A stretch of 64,000 nt of DNA from Halomonas denitrificans (GTDB lineage Bacteria > Pseudomonadota > Gammaproteobacteria > Xanthomonadales > Wenzhouxiangellaceae): assembly GCA_019800895.1 (NCBI GenBank), contig JAHVKF010000004.1:62001-126000 (forward strand), in the 5' to 3' direction. The notes beneath the pieces were generated by a model that saw nothing but the letters and a program-made list of their open reading frames with translations, was not told the DNA's origin and did not search any database. Position 1 is the first letter of the stretch; the number at the start of each line of letters is the position of its first letter. The position numbers and the translations under genes were made by a program. Below, in pieces: positions 17,814-26,509 of the stretch.

Positions 17814-17911
17814 AGACCGTGAAGCATGATCGGTCGAGTGACTGTAGTGCACTGCTAGTGATTACGGAAACGGGGCATTCTTGAGCCCGGGCCGAGCGCC
17901 CGGGCTTTTTT
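17814..17911 (+). ncRNA. possible terminated leader or small RNA of about 98 bases
   Basis: Transcription from the TAAGCT box would start near 17814 and meet the terminator at 17884-17911, giving an RNA of about 98 bases. It contains a small stem (GACCG pairing with CGGTC) before the terminator hairpin and no open reading frame of note. It may be a free small RNA or the attenuated leader of the regulator operon. Nothing in the sequence decides between them. Confidence 0.35.
17884..17911 (+). terminator. rho-independent terminator
   Basis: AGCCCGGGC (17884-17892) pairs perfectly with GCCCGGGCT (17898-17906) around a five-base loop, followed by a run of T to 17911. It lies 120 bases after pilU and 37 bases before the response-regulator gene, with no recognisable promoter in the 37 bases. 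Confidence 0.9.
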
Positions 17912-17947
17912 ATGCGACGGCCGTGTCGGGGGAACAGGAGCTGGACC

Positions 17948-18634
17948 ATGCGCATTCTGATCATCGAGGACAACCGGGATATCGCAGCCAACCTGGGCGA
18001 CTACCTCAGCGACCGCGACCACGAAGTCGACTACGCCTTCGACGGGGTGACCGGCCTGCGGCTCGCCCTGGCGCACGAATTCGACGCCATGGTGCTCGAC
18101 CTCCAGCTTCCCGGTCTGGACGGGTTCGAGGTTTGCCGGCGGCTGCGCGAGGAAGGCCGCAAGGAGACCCCGGTGCTGATGCTGACCGCGCGTGACCAGA
18201 TCGACGACAAGCTCGCCGGCTTCGACTCGGGCGCCGACGACTACCTGGTGAAACCCTTCGAGCTGCGGGAGGTGGAGGCCCGGCTCGAAGTGCTGGCGCG
18301 GCGCGGACAGCGCATCGCGCCGCGCGAACTCGACGTCGGGGACCTCCACTTCGACCTGCAGACGCTCACGGTGTCGCGCGCCGGCAAGCAGATCGACCTC
18401 AACCCGATCGGCCTCAAGCTGCTCGAGAAGCTCATGTCGGCGTCGCCCGCCGTGGTCACGCGGCGTGACCTCGAACACCACGTCTGGGGTGAGGAACTGC
18501 CCGACAGCGACAGCCTCCGCGTGCACATCCACGGTCTGCGCGCAGCCATCGACAAGCCCTTCGACCAGCCGATGATCCGCACCCGCCACGGCATCGGCTA
18601 CAGCCTCGTCGATCCGGATGACCTACCGGCATAG
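17948..18634 (+). CDS. OmpR-family response regulator, PhoP/PmrA-like
   Basis: The 228-residue protein has a receiver domain with acidic pair IIEDN, phospho-acceptor Asp in MVLDLQLPGLDG, switch Thr/Ser in LMLTARD and Lys in YLVKPFELREV. The winged-helix DNA-binding domain includes LNPIGLKLLEKLM and RVHIHGLRAAIDKPF plus RTRHGIGYSL. The start has a good ribosome site (AGGAG). The gene overlaps the sensor kinase gene by 17 bases. It probably binds direct repeats such as those at 17774-17790. Confidence 0.93.
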   Translation: MRILIIEDNRDIAANLGDYLSDRDHEVDYAFDGVTGLRLALAHEFDAMVLDLQLPGLDGFEVCRRLREEGRKETPVLMLTARDQIDDKLAGFDSGADDYLVKPFELREVEARLEVLARRGQRIAPRELDVGDLHFDLQTLTVSRAGKQIDLNPIGLKLLEKLMSASPAVVTRRDLEHHVWGEELPDSDSLRVHIHGLRAAIDKPFDQPMIRTRHGIGYSLVDPDDLPA

Positions 18635-19952
18635 GCTCCGATCCCGGATCATCGGATCGTTCGTGCTGTTCGGCACGCTGCTCAGCGTGCTGTTCGCCGT
18701 TGCCGTGCTGCTCGTCCAGAGCCAGCTCGAGGACGCCCTGATCGCGCGAACCCTCGAACAGGAGCTCGATCAGTACCTGACCGAGCTGCGCCAGGACCCG
18801 TCGCTGGTCGAACCGTTCTACTCGCGCATCCAGGGCTACGTTACCCGGCCCGGTCGAGCCGAGATCGTGCCCGAGTCGTTCCGGGAACTGCCGACGGGGG
18901 TCCACGACGTGCGCGACAACGGCGCCATGTACAAGGCCGCGGTGCGAAAGGATCCCGACGTCTGGGCGTTTTTGACCTACGACGTCTCGGAGAATCGCGA
19001 GCTGGCCCGGCGCCTGGTGATCGCGCTGCTGGTCGCGATCGCGCTGTTCTCCCTGCTTTCGCTGGCGCTTGGCGTGTGGTCCGCGGGCCGGGTGATGGCG
19101 CCCGTGTCGAACCTCGCCCGGCGGCTGAAGGCCCTGGAGGGTAACGAGGGGCGGCTGGACCTGGCGCGGCACTTCCCGGATGACGAGGTCGGGCAGCTCG
19201 CCGCCGTGGTCGACGAGTACGCCCTGAAACTGCATGAACTGGTCGAACGGGACAAGGCGTTCAATGCCGATGTGTCGCATGAGTTGCGCACGCCGCTGGC
19301 GGTGATCTCCGGCGCCACCGAGCTGCTCCTGGCCCAGCCCGACCTGCCGGACCGGACCCGTGAGCGCCTGCTCCGGATCGCCCGCGCAGCACGCCAGTCG
19401 ACCGATATCACCACGGCGCTGCTGCACCTGGTCCGCGCCGAGCGCGGCTCGGCGGGCGAGGCGACCAAGCAGGACGTCGGTGACGTCGCCGAGCAGTTGA
19501 TGGACAACTATCGGCCGCTGGTCGCCGATCGCGAACTCGATCTCGAGGTCGTCCACGATGCCCGGCTCAGCGTGATCGCGCCGGAAGCGGTGCTTGCCGT
19601 GGTGCTCGGCAACCTTCTCGGCAACGCGGTGCGCTACACCCACGAAGGGCGGGTGGAAGTGCGCATCGTGCCCGGCCACGTCCGGATCCTCGACACCGGC
19701 CCCGGCATACCGGCCGAGGAGCTTCCACACGTGTTCGATCGCCACTTCCGCGGTCGCGAATCCGGCGGCAAGGGATCCGGGCTGGGCCTGTCGATCGTCA
19801 AACGCCTCAGCGACCTCTACGGCTGGCGAATCACGTTCCGGAACCGTCGCGATCGCTCCGGACTGGATGTCGACGTCGCGTTCTATCCGGACATGGATAC
19901 GATCGAAGGCGCGTCGGAGCGAGCTCCGGACGGCCACGCCGGTCAGGCATAA
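18618..19952 (+). CDS. membrane sensor histidine kinase, partner of the upstream regulator
   Basis: The 444-residue protein has a first transmembrane helix near residues 12-33, a periplasmic domain of about 95 residues, and a second helix near 135-158. A HAMP-like linker follows, then the HisKA box FNADVSHELRTPLAVISG and a HATPase domain with N box NLLGNAVRYTHEG, G1 DTGPGIP and G2 GKGSGLGLSIVKRL. The stimulus is unknown. The small acidic periplasmic domain and operator context are compatible with PhoQ/PmrB-like sensing, but this is only inference. Confidence 0.93.
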   Translation: MTYRHRLRSRIIGSFVLFGTLLSVLFAVAVLLVQSQLEDALIARTLEQELDQYLTELRQDPSLVEPFYSRIQGYVTRPGRAEIVPESFRELPTGVHDVRDNGAMYKAAVRKDPDVWAFLTYDVSENRELARRLVIALLVAIALFSLLSLALGVWSAGRVMAPVSNLARRLKALEGNEGRLDLARHFPDDEVGQLAAVVDEYALKLHELVERDKAFNADVSHELRTPLAVISGATELLLAQPDLPDRTRERLLRIARAARQSTDITTALLHLVRAERGSAGEATKQDVGDVAEQLMDNYRPLVADRELDLEVVHDARLSVIAPEAVLAVVLGNLLGNAVRYTHEGRVEVRIVPGHVRILDTGPGIPAEELPHVFDRHFRGRESGGKGSGLGLSIVKRLSDLYGWRITFRNRRDRSGLDVDVAFYPDMDTIEGASERAPDGHAGQA

Positions 19953-19982
19953 TCGTCGGTCGATTCACGCCCCACGACTGCC

Positions 19983-20330
19983 ATGGCCATCATTCGCTGC
20001 CCCTCCTGCTCCTCGCGCATGTCGTCCAAGGCGCAGGCCTGCCCCAACTGCCATACCCCGATCGGTCAGCTCAGCCAGGAGGAGCGCGATCGCCTCGCGA
20101 TCCGCCGCTGGCGCGCCCAGGCCTACCGCGCGCGGAATTTCACCTACCTGGCCATGACGCTGGTGGTCGTCGGCATGGTGTGGTGGTGGCTGGCGCCGCC
20201 ACAGGGCCTCGGCTTGCCGGTGCCGTCGGTGGCCGGCGGACTGCTGGGCCTCGGCCTGGTCGGCTACCTGGCCGCCTGGGGATGGCTGGTCTGGCTGAAG
20301 TTCTTCGGCCGCCCCGATACGGGCGGCTGA
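19983..20330 (+). CDS. small zinc-ribbon membrane protein
   Basis: The 115-residue protein begins with a zinc ribbon (CPSCSSRM then CPNCHTPIG, two CxxC pairs), followed by a charged linker, and two hydrophobic segments near residues 53-72 and 80-107. It is 30 bases downstream of the sensor kinase and may be co-transcribed. A CATAAT box at 19947-19952 could also give it its own promoter. Function is unknown. Confidence 0.75.
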   Translation: MAIIRCPSCSSRMSSKAQACPNCHTPIGQLSQEERDRLAIRRWRAQAYRARNFTYLAMTLVVVGMVWWWLAPPQGLGLPVPSVAGGLLGLGLVGYLAAWGWLVWLKFFGRPDTGG

Positions 20331-20372
20331 GGTACACGGCCCTTCGCGCATCCAGGGCCGGGGAACGGTCGG

Positions 20373-20870
20373 TCAGCGAATCCGTTCGACGTTGGTGCGC
20401 TTGTTGAAGCCTTCGACCTGCAGCGTCCAGTTGCCGAGGAGGGCGGGGCGGATCAGCACCCTGGGATTCTCCATCGGCGGGGTGGTGTAGCGGTCGTTAC
20501 CGGTCTGTTGCCAGACCATCCCGTTGTCGAGGACGAATTCCGTCTTTCCGCTCCAGCCGGAGAACTCGCCGACGATCCGGGCCTCGAACGGCTCCTGGGG
20601 CATGCGGTCGATCGGCCCCGGTCCGGCCGCTTCCTCGCGCTGGCGTTCGATCAGCGCCAGGGCCTCTTCCTCGGCCAGCGAACGCGCCCGGATCCACGCG
20701 TTCAGCGCCGCGAGCTCGGCGTCGCTGAGCTTGTCGAGCCCGGCCGCGCGGAATTCGGCGGCGGTCATGCGTTCTTCCAGGGAAGAGAAGCCGATGTCGT
20801 CCTGCGCGGACAGGGGAGCGGCTGCGGCCAGGAGCGACGCCGCCAGGGCGAAGGTTGCGATTCGTTTCAC
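20373..20870 (-). CDS. exported protein of unknown function
   Basis: The 165-residue protein begins with a signal peptide (RIATFALAASLLAAAAPLSAQ). It then has an acidic Ala/Glu-rich helical region, and a C-terminal beta-rich stretch (FEARIVGEFSGWSGKTEFVLDN) that could be an OB- or SH3-like fold. I do not recognise the family. The start is GTG at 20870. A TAGAAT box at 20909-20914 on this strand overlaps the stop of the upstream gene and could be its promoter. Confidence 0.7.
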   Translation of the reverse strand: MKRIATFALAASLLAAAAPLSAQDDIGFSSLEERMTAAEFRAAGLDKLSDAELAALNAWIRARSLAEEEALALIERQREEAAGPGPIDRMPQEPFEARIVGEFSGWSGKTEFVLDNGMVWQQTGNDRYTTPPMENPRVLIRPALLGNWTLQVEGFNKRTNVERIR

Positions 20871-20911
20871 GGTGGGGTCCAGGGATTCGGTGCGTTCAAT
20901 GACCGGGCATT

Positions 20912-22057
20912 CTACAGGTCATGCTTGTAGCGAACGTAGGGAATTCTGCCGTAGATGCGGTCGATCGAGGCATCCAGCGCCGCATCCGCTCCGTCGACGT
21001 CGTCGGGGCGCTGGTCGAGCAGGTTGCTCACGCCGACGCTGATCGACGCGTTGGCCGGAGCGCGCCAGGACAGTTCGATGTCGAACGACGAGAACCCCTG
21101 GCCGCGCGCCTGCTCGCCCAGCCAGTAGGGAAGCTCGCGGTACTGACCGGTCAGGTCGGCGCGGAAGCGATCGAGTTGCCAGCCGATGCCGAGCCGCCCC
21201 GCGGTCTGGACGTCGTCGCCGGCGTAGCCGACCGGTAGGCCGCCTTCGACCAGCGGGACGAGGCCGAGATCGGTCGCGAACGACGGCTGGGAGCGGCGAT
21301 AGCGCTCCAGCTGGAGATCCAGCAGCAGGTCGCCGACGCGGCGGGTCTGCAGGCCGAAGCTGATGTTCATGTTCACGCCCTCGACCGATTCCGAGACCGG
21401 AATCGTCGGGTCGATCGCCGAGGTGATCGCGGCCGGCTGCAGCGGGCCGCCCGGAGCGTCGCGACCGGCGAAGGCGCCGGCGCCGATCTGCAGGCCGGGC
21501 GCGGCGAGCCACTGGCCCCGGACCTGGACCAGGCTGCCCGCGTTGTCGGGGAGCGGCCGGTCGATGATGCGGCAGTCCTCGACCAGGAACGACTCCAGCC
21601 GTCGGGTTGCCCGGCTGCACTGGACATGCGCGAGGCTGGCCGTATTCATCTCCCAGGCGTCCAGGGACCACGAGAAGGCCGGCTCGGCGCCGGTCGCGAA
21701 GCCCGGGCCCGCAATGGTGTCGGAGACCGTGTCGAAGGCCAGCGTCGCGGCCAGGCGGGGACGGCCGTCGGCCACCGGGCGGACGGGGTCGAAGCGAACG
21801 CGGCCGGTGTCCACGACCGCGTCGACGGGCAGTCGAAGCGCGGAGCGTGAGGCAGATGGATTTGTGGTGCGGGTCGTCGGCAGGATCGCCGCTTCGTTCT
21901 CGACCGTGGCGGACAGGGACGATGGCGGCGGCGTTTCGCCGTGATCCGCCTGGGCCGACACCGGGCCGGCGACCAGGACGGCTGACAGCGCGCAGCAGGC
22001 CGCGAGGCCGCTCACGGCGACTCGGTTCCCCCACGAATTGGTCCAGTAACGCTCCAT
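20912..22057 (-). CDS. outer-membrane beta-barrel-like protein
   Basis: The 381-residue protein has a signal peptide (residues about 10-37, ending VSAQ). It continues with alternating beta-strands. The end contains SFDIELSWRAPANASISVGVSNLLDQRPDD in segments that resemble the last strands of TonB-dependent receptors (GVxNLLDQRP). There is no plug domain and it is too short for a full receptor, so it may be a smaller barrel. The start ATG at 22057 is chosen because the signal peptide follows it. Function is unknown. Confidence 0.6.
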   Translation of the reverse strand: MERYWTNSWGNRVAVSGLAACCALSAVLVAGPVSAQADHGETPPPSSLSATVENEAAILPTTRTTNPSASRSALRLPVDAVVDTGRVRFDPVRPVADGRPRLAATLAFDTVSDTIAGPGFATGAEPAFSWSLDAWEMNTASLAHVQCSRATRRLESFLVEDCRIIDRPLPDNAGSLVQVRGQWLAAPGLQIGAGAFAGRDAPGGPLQPAAITSAIDPTIPVSESVEGVNMNISFGLQTRRVGDLLLDLQLERYRRSQPSFATDLGLVPLVEGGLPVGYAGDDVQTAGRLGIGWQLDRFRADLTGQYRELPYWLGEQARGQGFSSFDIELSWRAPANASISVGVSNLLDQRPDDVDGADAALDASIDRIYGRIPYVRYKHDL

Positions 22058-22212
22058 TACCCGTCTCGGACCGCGCGATTCCGCGGAAGTTTTGCCGATC
22101 GGTGCATCGGTTTTATCGCATGATGCCTCGACAGTCTTGTGAAAATCAATCATTTAGGCAGACTTTCGAACGCCGCGAGGCAGGAATGTCGGCCAAGCCG
22201 CCCGCGGTGGGT

Positions 22213-22241
22213 TTGCAAAAGCTGCACGCCTTGGGTAGCTT
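22213..22241 (+). promoter_or_regulatory. candidate sigma-70 promoter of the usp operon
   Basis: TTGCAA (22213-22218) and TAGCTT (22236-22241) are separated by 17 bases. A start near 22248 leaves a 28-base leader containing the ribosome site AAAGGA before the usp ATG. Confidence 0.5.
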
Positions 22242-22275
22242 TGTCGGCTTGCATCCCTGACGGAAAGGAACTTCC

Positions 22276-22707
22276 ATGAGCCGTTTCCTGGTTGGAATCG
22301 ACGGCAGTGAATGCGGCGATCGGGCGCTCGATGCCGCACGGGCGCACGCCGCCGCGGCCGACGCCGAGCTGCTGGTCTGCTACGTGATTTCCTGGTCGCC
22401 GTTCACCTTCTCGACCGCGCAGGAAAATGCCGAGCGGCACCGCCGTCGGGAAGAAGAGCTGTCGATCGCGCGGACCAAGATTCTCGAGCCCCGCCTCGAG
22501 TCCCTGGACCGGGCCGGCGTCAAGGCTCGCGGCCTCGCTCGTCACGGTCACCCGGCGAAGACGCTGACCGCCCTGGCCGACGAGCACGACGTGGCCATGA
22601 TCATCATCGGCCGCTCCGGCGACACGCCGATGAAGACCCGGTTCTTCGGCGGCACGGCCGCAGCGCTGGTCCAGACCGCGTCCTGCCCGGTGCTGGTCGT
22701 CCCGTGA
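22276..22707 (+). CDS. universal stress protein (UspA family)
   Basis: The 143-residue single-domain protein has the N-terminal LVGIDGSECGDRALDAA, and the ATP-binding loop IIIGRSGDTPMKTRFFGGTAAALVQTASCPVLVV, whose spacing is close to the classical G-2x-G-9x-G(S/T) motif. It probably binds ATP in the cytoplasm. It lies 53 bases before the symporter gene in the same direction, so it may act with or regulate it. Confidence 0.9.
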   Translation: MSRFLVGIDGSECGDRALDAARAHAAAADAELLVCYVISWSPFTFSTAQENAERHRRREEELSIARTKILEPRLESLDRAGVKARGLARHGHPAKTLTALADEHDVAMIIIGRSGDTPMKTRFFGGTAAALVQTASCPVLVVP

Positions 22708-22760
22708 TCGCTGCCGATCCGGCCCTGAATCACTCTCCGTCCTCGAACAGGAATCGATCC

Positions 22761-24296
22761 ATGACACGTTTCCGCTGCGGCCCGATGCTGGCCGCGCTCA
22801 TGGCCTCCCTGCTGGCGTCGACGCCCGCGCTGGCGCAGGAAGGCGTCGACAGCGTCATCGACCGCATCGTCACCCCGCTGTCCGACGGTCTCTCCGCCGC
22901 GATCTTCTGGGAGATCCCGCTTCCCTTCGTCGATCAGGGGGTCCCCTTCATCGTCGCCTGGCTGGTCGTCGCCGCGCTGATCTTCACCCTGTACTTCGGG
23001 TTCATCAATCTGCGTGCGATGAAGCATTCGTTCCGGCTGGTTCGCGGCGACTTCACCCCGCCGGACGCGGCCGGCGAAGTCACCCATTTCCAGGCCCTGG
23101 CCACCGCGCTGTCCGGCACCGTCGGCCTCGGCAATATCGCGGGCGTTGCCCTGGCGGTCTCGATCGGCGGTCCGGGGGCGACCTTCTGGATGGTCCTGGC
23201 CGGCCTGCTCAGCATGAGCACAAAGTTCGTCGAGTGCACGCTGGGCGTGAAATACCGCAACGAGTACGAGGACGGCACCGTTTCGGGCGGCCCCATGTAC
23301 TACCTCAGCAAAGGCCTGGCGGCCGAATATCCGTCCCTGAAGGTGGTCGGCAAGGTGCTGGCGATGGTCTTCGCGGTGTTCTGCATCGGCGGCACGCTCG
23401 GCGCCGGAGCAATGTTCCAGACCAACCAGGCGTTCAGCCAGCTGGTCAACGTCACCGGCGGCGAGACGAGCGCGCTGAACGGCTACGGCTGGCTGTTCGG
23501 GCTGGTCATCGCGGCCCTGGTCGGCCTGGTGATCATCGGCGGAATCAAGTCGATCGCTCGCGTGACCGAAAAGGTCGTGCCGCTGATGGCGATCCTGTAC
23601 GTCACCTCGGGCCTGCTGATCATCGGCATGAACGTCGATCAGGTCCCGACCGCGTTCAAGGCGATCCTCGAGGGTGCCTTCGATCCCTCGGGTGTCTACG
23701 GCGGCTTCATCGGCGTACTGATCCTCGGTTTCCGTCGCGCCGCCTTCTCCAACGAGGCCGGCGTCGGCTCGGCGGCGATCGCCCATTCCGCGGTGCGCAC
23801 CGACAAGCCGGTCACGGAAGGGCTGGTCGCCCTGTACGAACCGTTCATCGACACGGTCGTGGTCTGCACGATCACGGCGCTGGTGATCATCATCACCGGC
23901 TCGATGGCCGACGGCAGCACGATCGAAGGGGTTGCGCTGACCTCGCGCGCCTTCGCGTCGGCCTTCGACTGGTTCCCGGTCGTGCTGCTGGTCGCGGTGC
24001 TGATGTTCGCGTTCTCGACCACGATTTCCTGGTCCTACTACGGCCTGAAGTCCTTCACTTACCTGTTCGGTGAGGGCAAGTCGAAGGAGAACCTCTTCAA
24101 ACTGATCGTGCTGGCTGCGATCGTGGTCGGTTCGTCGATCAACCTGGCCTCCGTGATGGACTTCGCCGATGCCATGATCCTGGCGATGTCGCTGCCCAAC
24201 CTGATCGGCGTATATCTCCTCGCGCCGGTCGTGAAGCGCGAACTCAAGACCTACTGGGCCGACTACAAGGCCGGGCGCCTGCAGACCTACAAGTAA
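22761..24296 (+). CDS. alanine/glycine:cation symporter (AGCS family)
   Basis: This inner-membrane carrier takes up alanine or glycine with sodium ions. The 511-residue protein is typical for the family and has about eleven hydrophobic segments. Signatures include the conserved GTVGLGNIAGVALAVSIGGPGATFWM, KFVECTLGVKYR, and GFRRAAFSNEAGVGSAAIAHSA. A signal-like N-terminus (ASLLASTPALAQ) precedes the first membrane segment. The gene follows usp in what looks like one transcript, ended by the hairpin at 24310-24336. Confidence 0.92.
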   Translation: MTRFRCGPMLAALMASLLASTPALAQEGVDSVIDRIVTPLSDGLSAAIFWEIPLPFVDQGVPFIVAWLVVAALIFTLYFGFINLRAMKHSFRLVRGDFTPPDAAGEVTHFQALATALSGTVGLGNIAGVALAVSIGGPGATFWMVLAGLLSMSTKFVECTLGVKYRNEYEDGTVSGGPMYYLSKGLAAEYPSLKVVGKVLAMVFAVFCIGGTLGAGAMFQTNQAFSQLVNVTGGETSALNGYGWLFGLVIAALVGLVIIGGIKSIARVTEKVVPLMAILYVTSGLLIIGMNVDQVPTAFKAILEGAFDPSGVYGGFIGVLILGFRRAAFSNEAGVGSAAIAHSAVRTDKPVTEGLVALYEPFIDTVVVCTITALVIIITGSMADGSTIEGVALTSRAFASAFDWFPVVLLVAVLMFAFSTTISWSYYGLKSFTYLFGEGKSKENLFKLIVLAAIVVGSSINLASVMDFADAMILAMSLPNLIGVYLLAPVVKRELKTYWADYKAGRLQTYK

Positions 24297-24309
24297 CGGT
24301 GGGCTCGAT

Positions 24310-24336
24310 CCGCCGGGGCGGTCGACGCCCCGGCGG
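24310..24336 (+). terminator. strong hairpin terminator after the symporter
   Basis: An 11-base perfect stem (CCGCCGGGGCG with CGCCCCGGCGG) and a five-base loop start 13 bases after the symporter stop. The following CCTCTCTT is a weak U-rich tail. Confidence 0.65.
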
Positions 24337-24397
24337 CCTCTCTTCGAAGCGACGGTACAGGCGCCCTCGGCGCCGGCCCGGGCCTCGTACGGCTGGT

Positions 24398-24403
24398 TAC
24401 AAT
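24398..24403 (+). promoter_or_regulatory. -10 box TACAAT, six bases before the trhO ATG
   Basis: TACAAT is followed by GGCGCC and then the ATG at 24410. No Shine-Dalgarno sequence is present and no clear -35 is visible. The position suggests a leaderless message. Confidence 0.45.
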
Positions 24404-24409
24404 GGCGCC

Positions 24410-25396
24410 ATGATCGATTCTTCCGCTCCGGACCTCGAGCTGGTCGCCGGCTATCGGTTCCTGCCCCTCGGCCAGCTTCCCCTGGCCCGTGCGCGACTGA
24501 TCAAGGCGCTGGAACGCCTCGACCTGCGGGGAACCGTACTGCTGGCGCCCGAGGGCATCAACTTCAGCTTGAGCGGCCGCGCTGCCGCACTCGACGAGGC
24601 GCTGGCCTGGATGGCCGGGCGTCTCGGCGTGGACCGGCCGGTATTGAACCGGCAGCGCGTCGATACACCGCCGTTCCGACGGCTCAAGGTCCGTATCCGA
24701 CCCGAGATCGTGACCTTCGATCCGGAGGCGAGCCCGGCGAAGGGCGGCCGAGGTCGTGCGCTGGACCCGGACGCATTCAACGCGTTGCTGGCGAGGGACG
24801 ACGTTCAGCTGGTCGATACGCGAAACCACTACGAATACGAACTGGGGACCTTTGCCGGCGCGATCGATCCCGGGACCGAGAGCTTCGCCGAGTTCAAGGA
24901 CTGGGCCCGGCGCGAACTGGATCCGGACCGTCCGGTCGCGATGTTCTGCACCGGCGGTATCCGATGCGAGAAGGCCAGCCTGTGGATGGAGAGCGAGGGC
25001 TTTTCCGAGGTCTACCAGCTCCACGGCGGGATCCTCGGCTACCTTGCCCGCGTACCCCCCGAGGCGTCGCGCTGGACGGGGGAGTGCTTCGTGTTCGACG
25101 ACCGGGTCAGCGTCGATGCGCGCCTTCGTCCCACGGGCCGTACGGTCTGCATCGGCTGTCGGCGGCCGGCCGATGCGCTGGATCCGGCCGGCCTGCCGCC
25201 GATCGAGGACCGCCGCTGCCTCGCGTGTGGAGAGGTCTTCGACGAGAACCGCCTGAACAGCCTCCGGGAGCGTGCCCGCCAGGTCGCCCTGGCCCGGGCG
25301 CGAGGCACCGAGCATCTCGGTCCCGGGGCGCAGAAGAGCGCGTCGGAGCACGGATCCTCGAAACCACGAGCGGCGGAAGCACGACGTGAACGATGA
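24410..25396 (+). CDS. trhO: oxygen-dependent tRNA uridine(34) hydroxylase TrhO
   Basis: TrhO hydroxylates uridine 34 in the anticodon of some tRNAs. The 328-residue protein has the N-terminal acylphosphatase-like domain (GTVLLAPEGINFSLSG), a central rhodanese domain with VDTRNHYEYELGTF and active-site Cys180 in FCTGGIRCEKAS, and a C-terminal zinc-binding tail (CIGCRRPAD, CLACGEVF). The last 11 bases overlap the GTG of the channel gene. Confidence 0.95.
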   Translation: MIDSSAPDLELVAGYRFLPLGQLPLARARLIKALERLDLRGTVLLAPEGINFSLSGRAAALDEALAWMAGRLGVDRPVLNRQRVDTPPFRRLKVRIRPEIVTFDPEASPAKGGRGRALDPDAFNALLARDDVQLVDTRNHYEYELGTFAGAIDPGTESFAEFKDWARRELDPDRPVAMFCTGGIRCEKASLWMESEGFSEVYQLHGGILGYLARVPPEASRWTGECFVFDDRVSVDARLRPTGRTVCIGCRRPADALDPAGLPPIEDRRCLACGEVFDENRLNSLRERARQVALARARGTEHLGPGAQKSASEHGSSKPRAAEARRER

Positions 25397-26495
25397 ACTG
25401 AACGTGGTGCCCGGCTGGCTGCCGGGCGTGCTGCACCCGGCCTGGGAGTTCCTCTCGGCCTATCCGGCCGCGCTTGCCCTGACCATCGCGCTGGTCGGGA
25501 TCGCGGTGGGCGTGGTCGCGCGCCTGGTCCTGCTCCACGCGGTCGGTCGCCTGGTCCGGCCGCTGCCCGGCGACCTGGCAGAGAGCATGCTGCAGGTCGT
25601 CGGCAACGTCGGCGCCTTCGTCATCGGCTATCTCGCGCTGGTCGCTGCGATCCAGGTGCTGGGGCTGCCGGAGAAGGCCGAGACGATCATCACGCGGCTG
25701 CTGGTCACGGTGCTGATCCTGCGCCTGATGCGCAGCGGCATGCGCGCGGCGCACATCGGGCTGCAGGTCCTGGCGGCCGTGCGCAATCGCTACCCGATGT
25801 TCGAGGCGAGAACGCTGCCGCTGTTCGACCTGCTGGCCAACGTGCTGGTCATCGGCATCGCGGCCTATGCGCTGCTGATGGTCTGGAACATCGATCCGAC
25901 CGCATGGCTGGCTTCGGCCGGCGTGCTCGGCATCGCGATCGGCTTCGCGGCGCGCGAAACCCTGGCCAACCTGTTCGCGGGCTTCTTCATCATCGCCGAC
26001 ACGCCGTACAAGGTCGGCGACTACATCGTGTTCGACACCGGAGAACGTGGCGAGGTGACCAAGGTCGGCATGCGCTCGACGCGGATCCTGACCCGCGACG
26101 ACGTCGAGGTGATCATGCCGAACTCGGCGATGGCCAACGCGAAGGTGGTCAACGAGTCGGGCGGGCGCTGGGAGCGCTTCCGGATCCGGCTCAAGATCGG
26201 CGTGGCCTACGGCTCGGACGTCGATGAGGTCGTCGAGCTGCTCGAGACGATCGCGTTCGAGCACGACACGGTGGTCCAGGACCCCAAGCCCCGTGTACGG
26301 ATGCGCGGCTTCGGCGATTCCTCCCTGGACTTCGAGTTGCTGTGCTGGGTCAAGCAACCGGCCCTGCGCGGCCTGGTCAGCCACCAGCTCTACATGAAGA
26401 TCTACAAGGAACTGAACCGCGCCGGCATCGAAATTCCCTTCCCGCAACGCGACGTCTGGATGCGCTCGGGGGCCGGCGACGTGAACGAAGCCTGA
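25386..26495 (+). CDS. small-conductance mechanosensitive ion channel (MscS family)
   Basis: The 369-residue membrane protein has four hydrophobic segments, the last being the pore helix ASAGVLGIAIGFAARETLANLFAGFFIIAD. It is followed by the beta domain (VGDYIVFDTGERGEVTKVGMRSTRILT, MPNSAMANAKVVNES) and the C-terminal domain ending PFPQRDVWMR. MscS channels open under membrane tension and release osmolytes. The start is GTG at 25386 inside trhO, so translation is probably coupled. Confidence 0.9.
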   Translation: MNDELNVVPGWLPGVLHPAWEFLSAYPAALALTIALVGIAVGVVARLVLLHAVGRLVRPLPGDLAESMLQVVGNVGAFVIGYLALVAAIQVLGLPEKAETIITRLLVTVLILRLMRSGMRAAHIGLQVLAAVRNRYPMFEARTLPLFDLLANVLVIGIAAYALLMVWNIDPTAWLASAGVLGIAIGFAARETLANLFAGFFIIADTPYKVGDYIVFDTGERGEVTKVGMRSTRILTRDDVEVIMPNSAMANAKVVNESGGRWERFRIRLKIGVAYGSDVDEVVELLETIAFEHDTVVQDPKPRVRMRGFGDSSLDFELLCWVKQPALRGLVSHQLYMKIYKELNRAGIEIPFPQRDVWMRSGAGDVNEA

Positions 26496-26509
26496 GCGCT
26501 GGATGTTCT

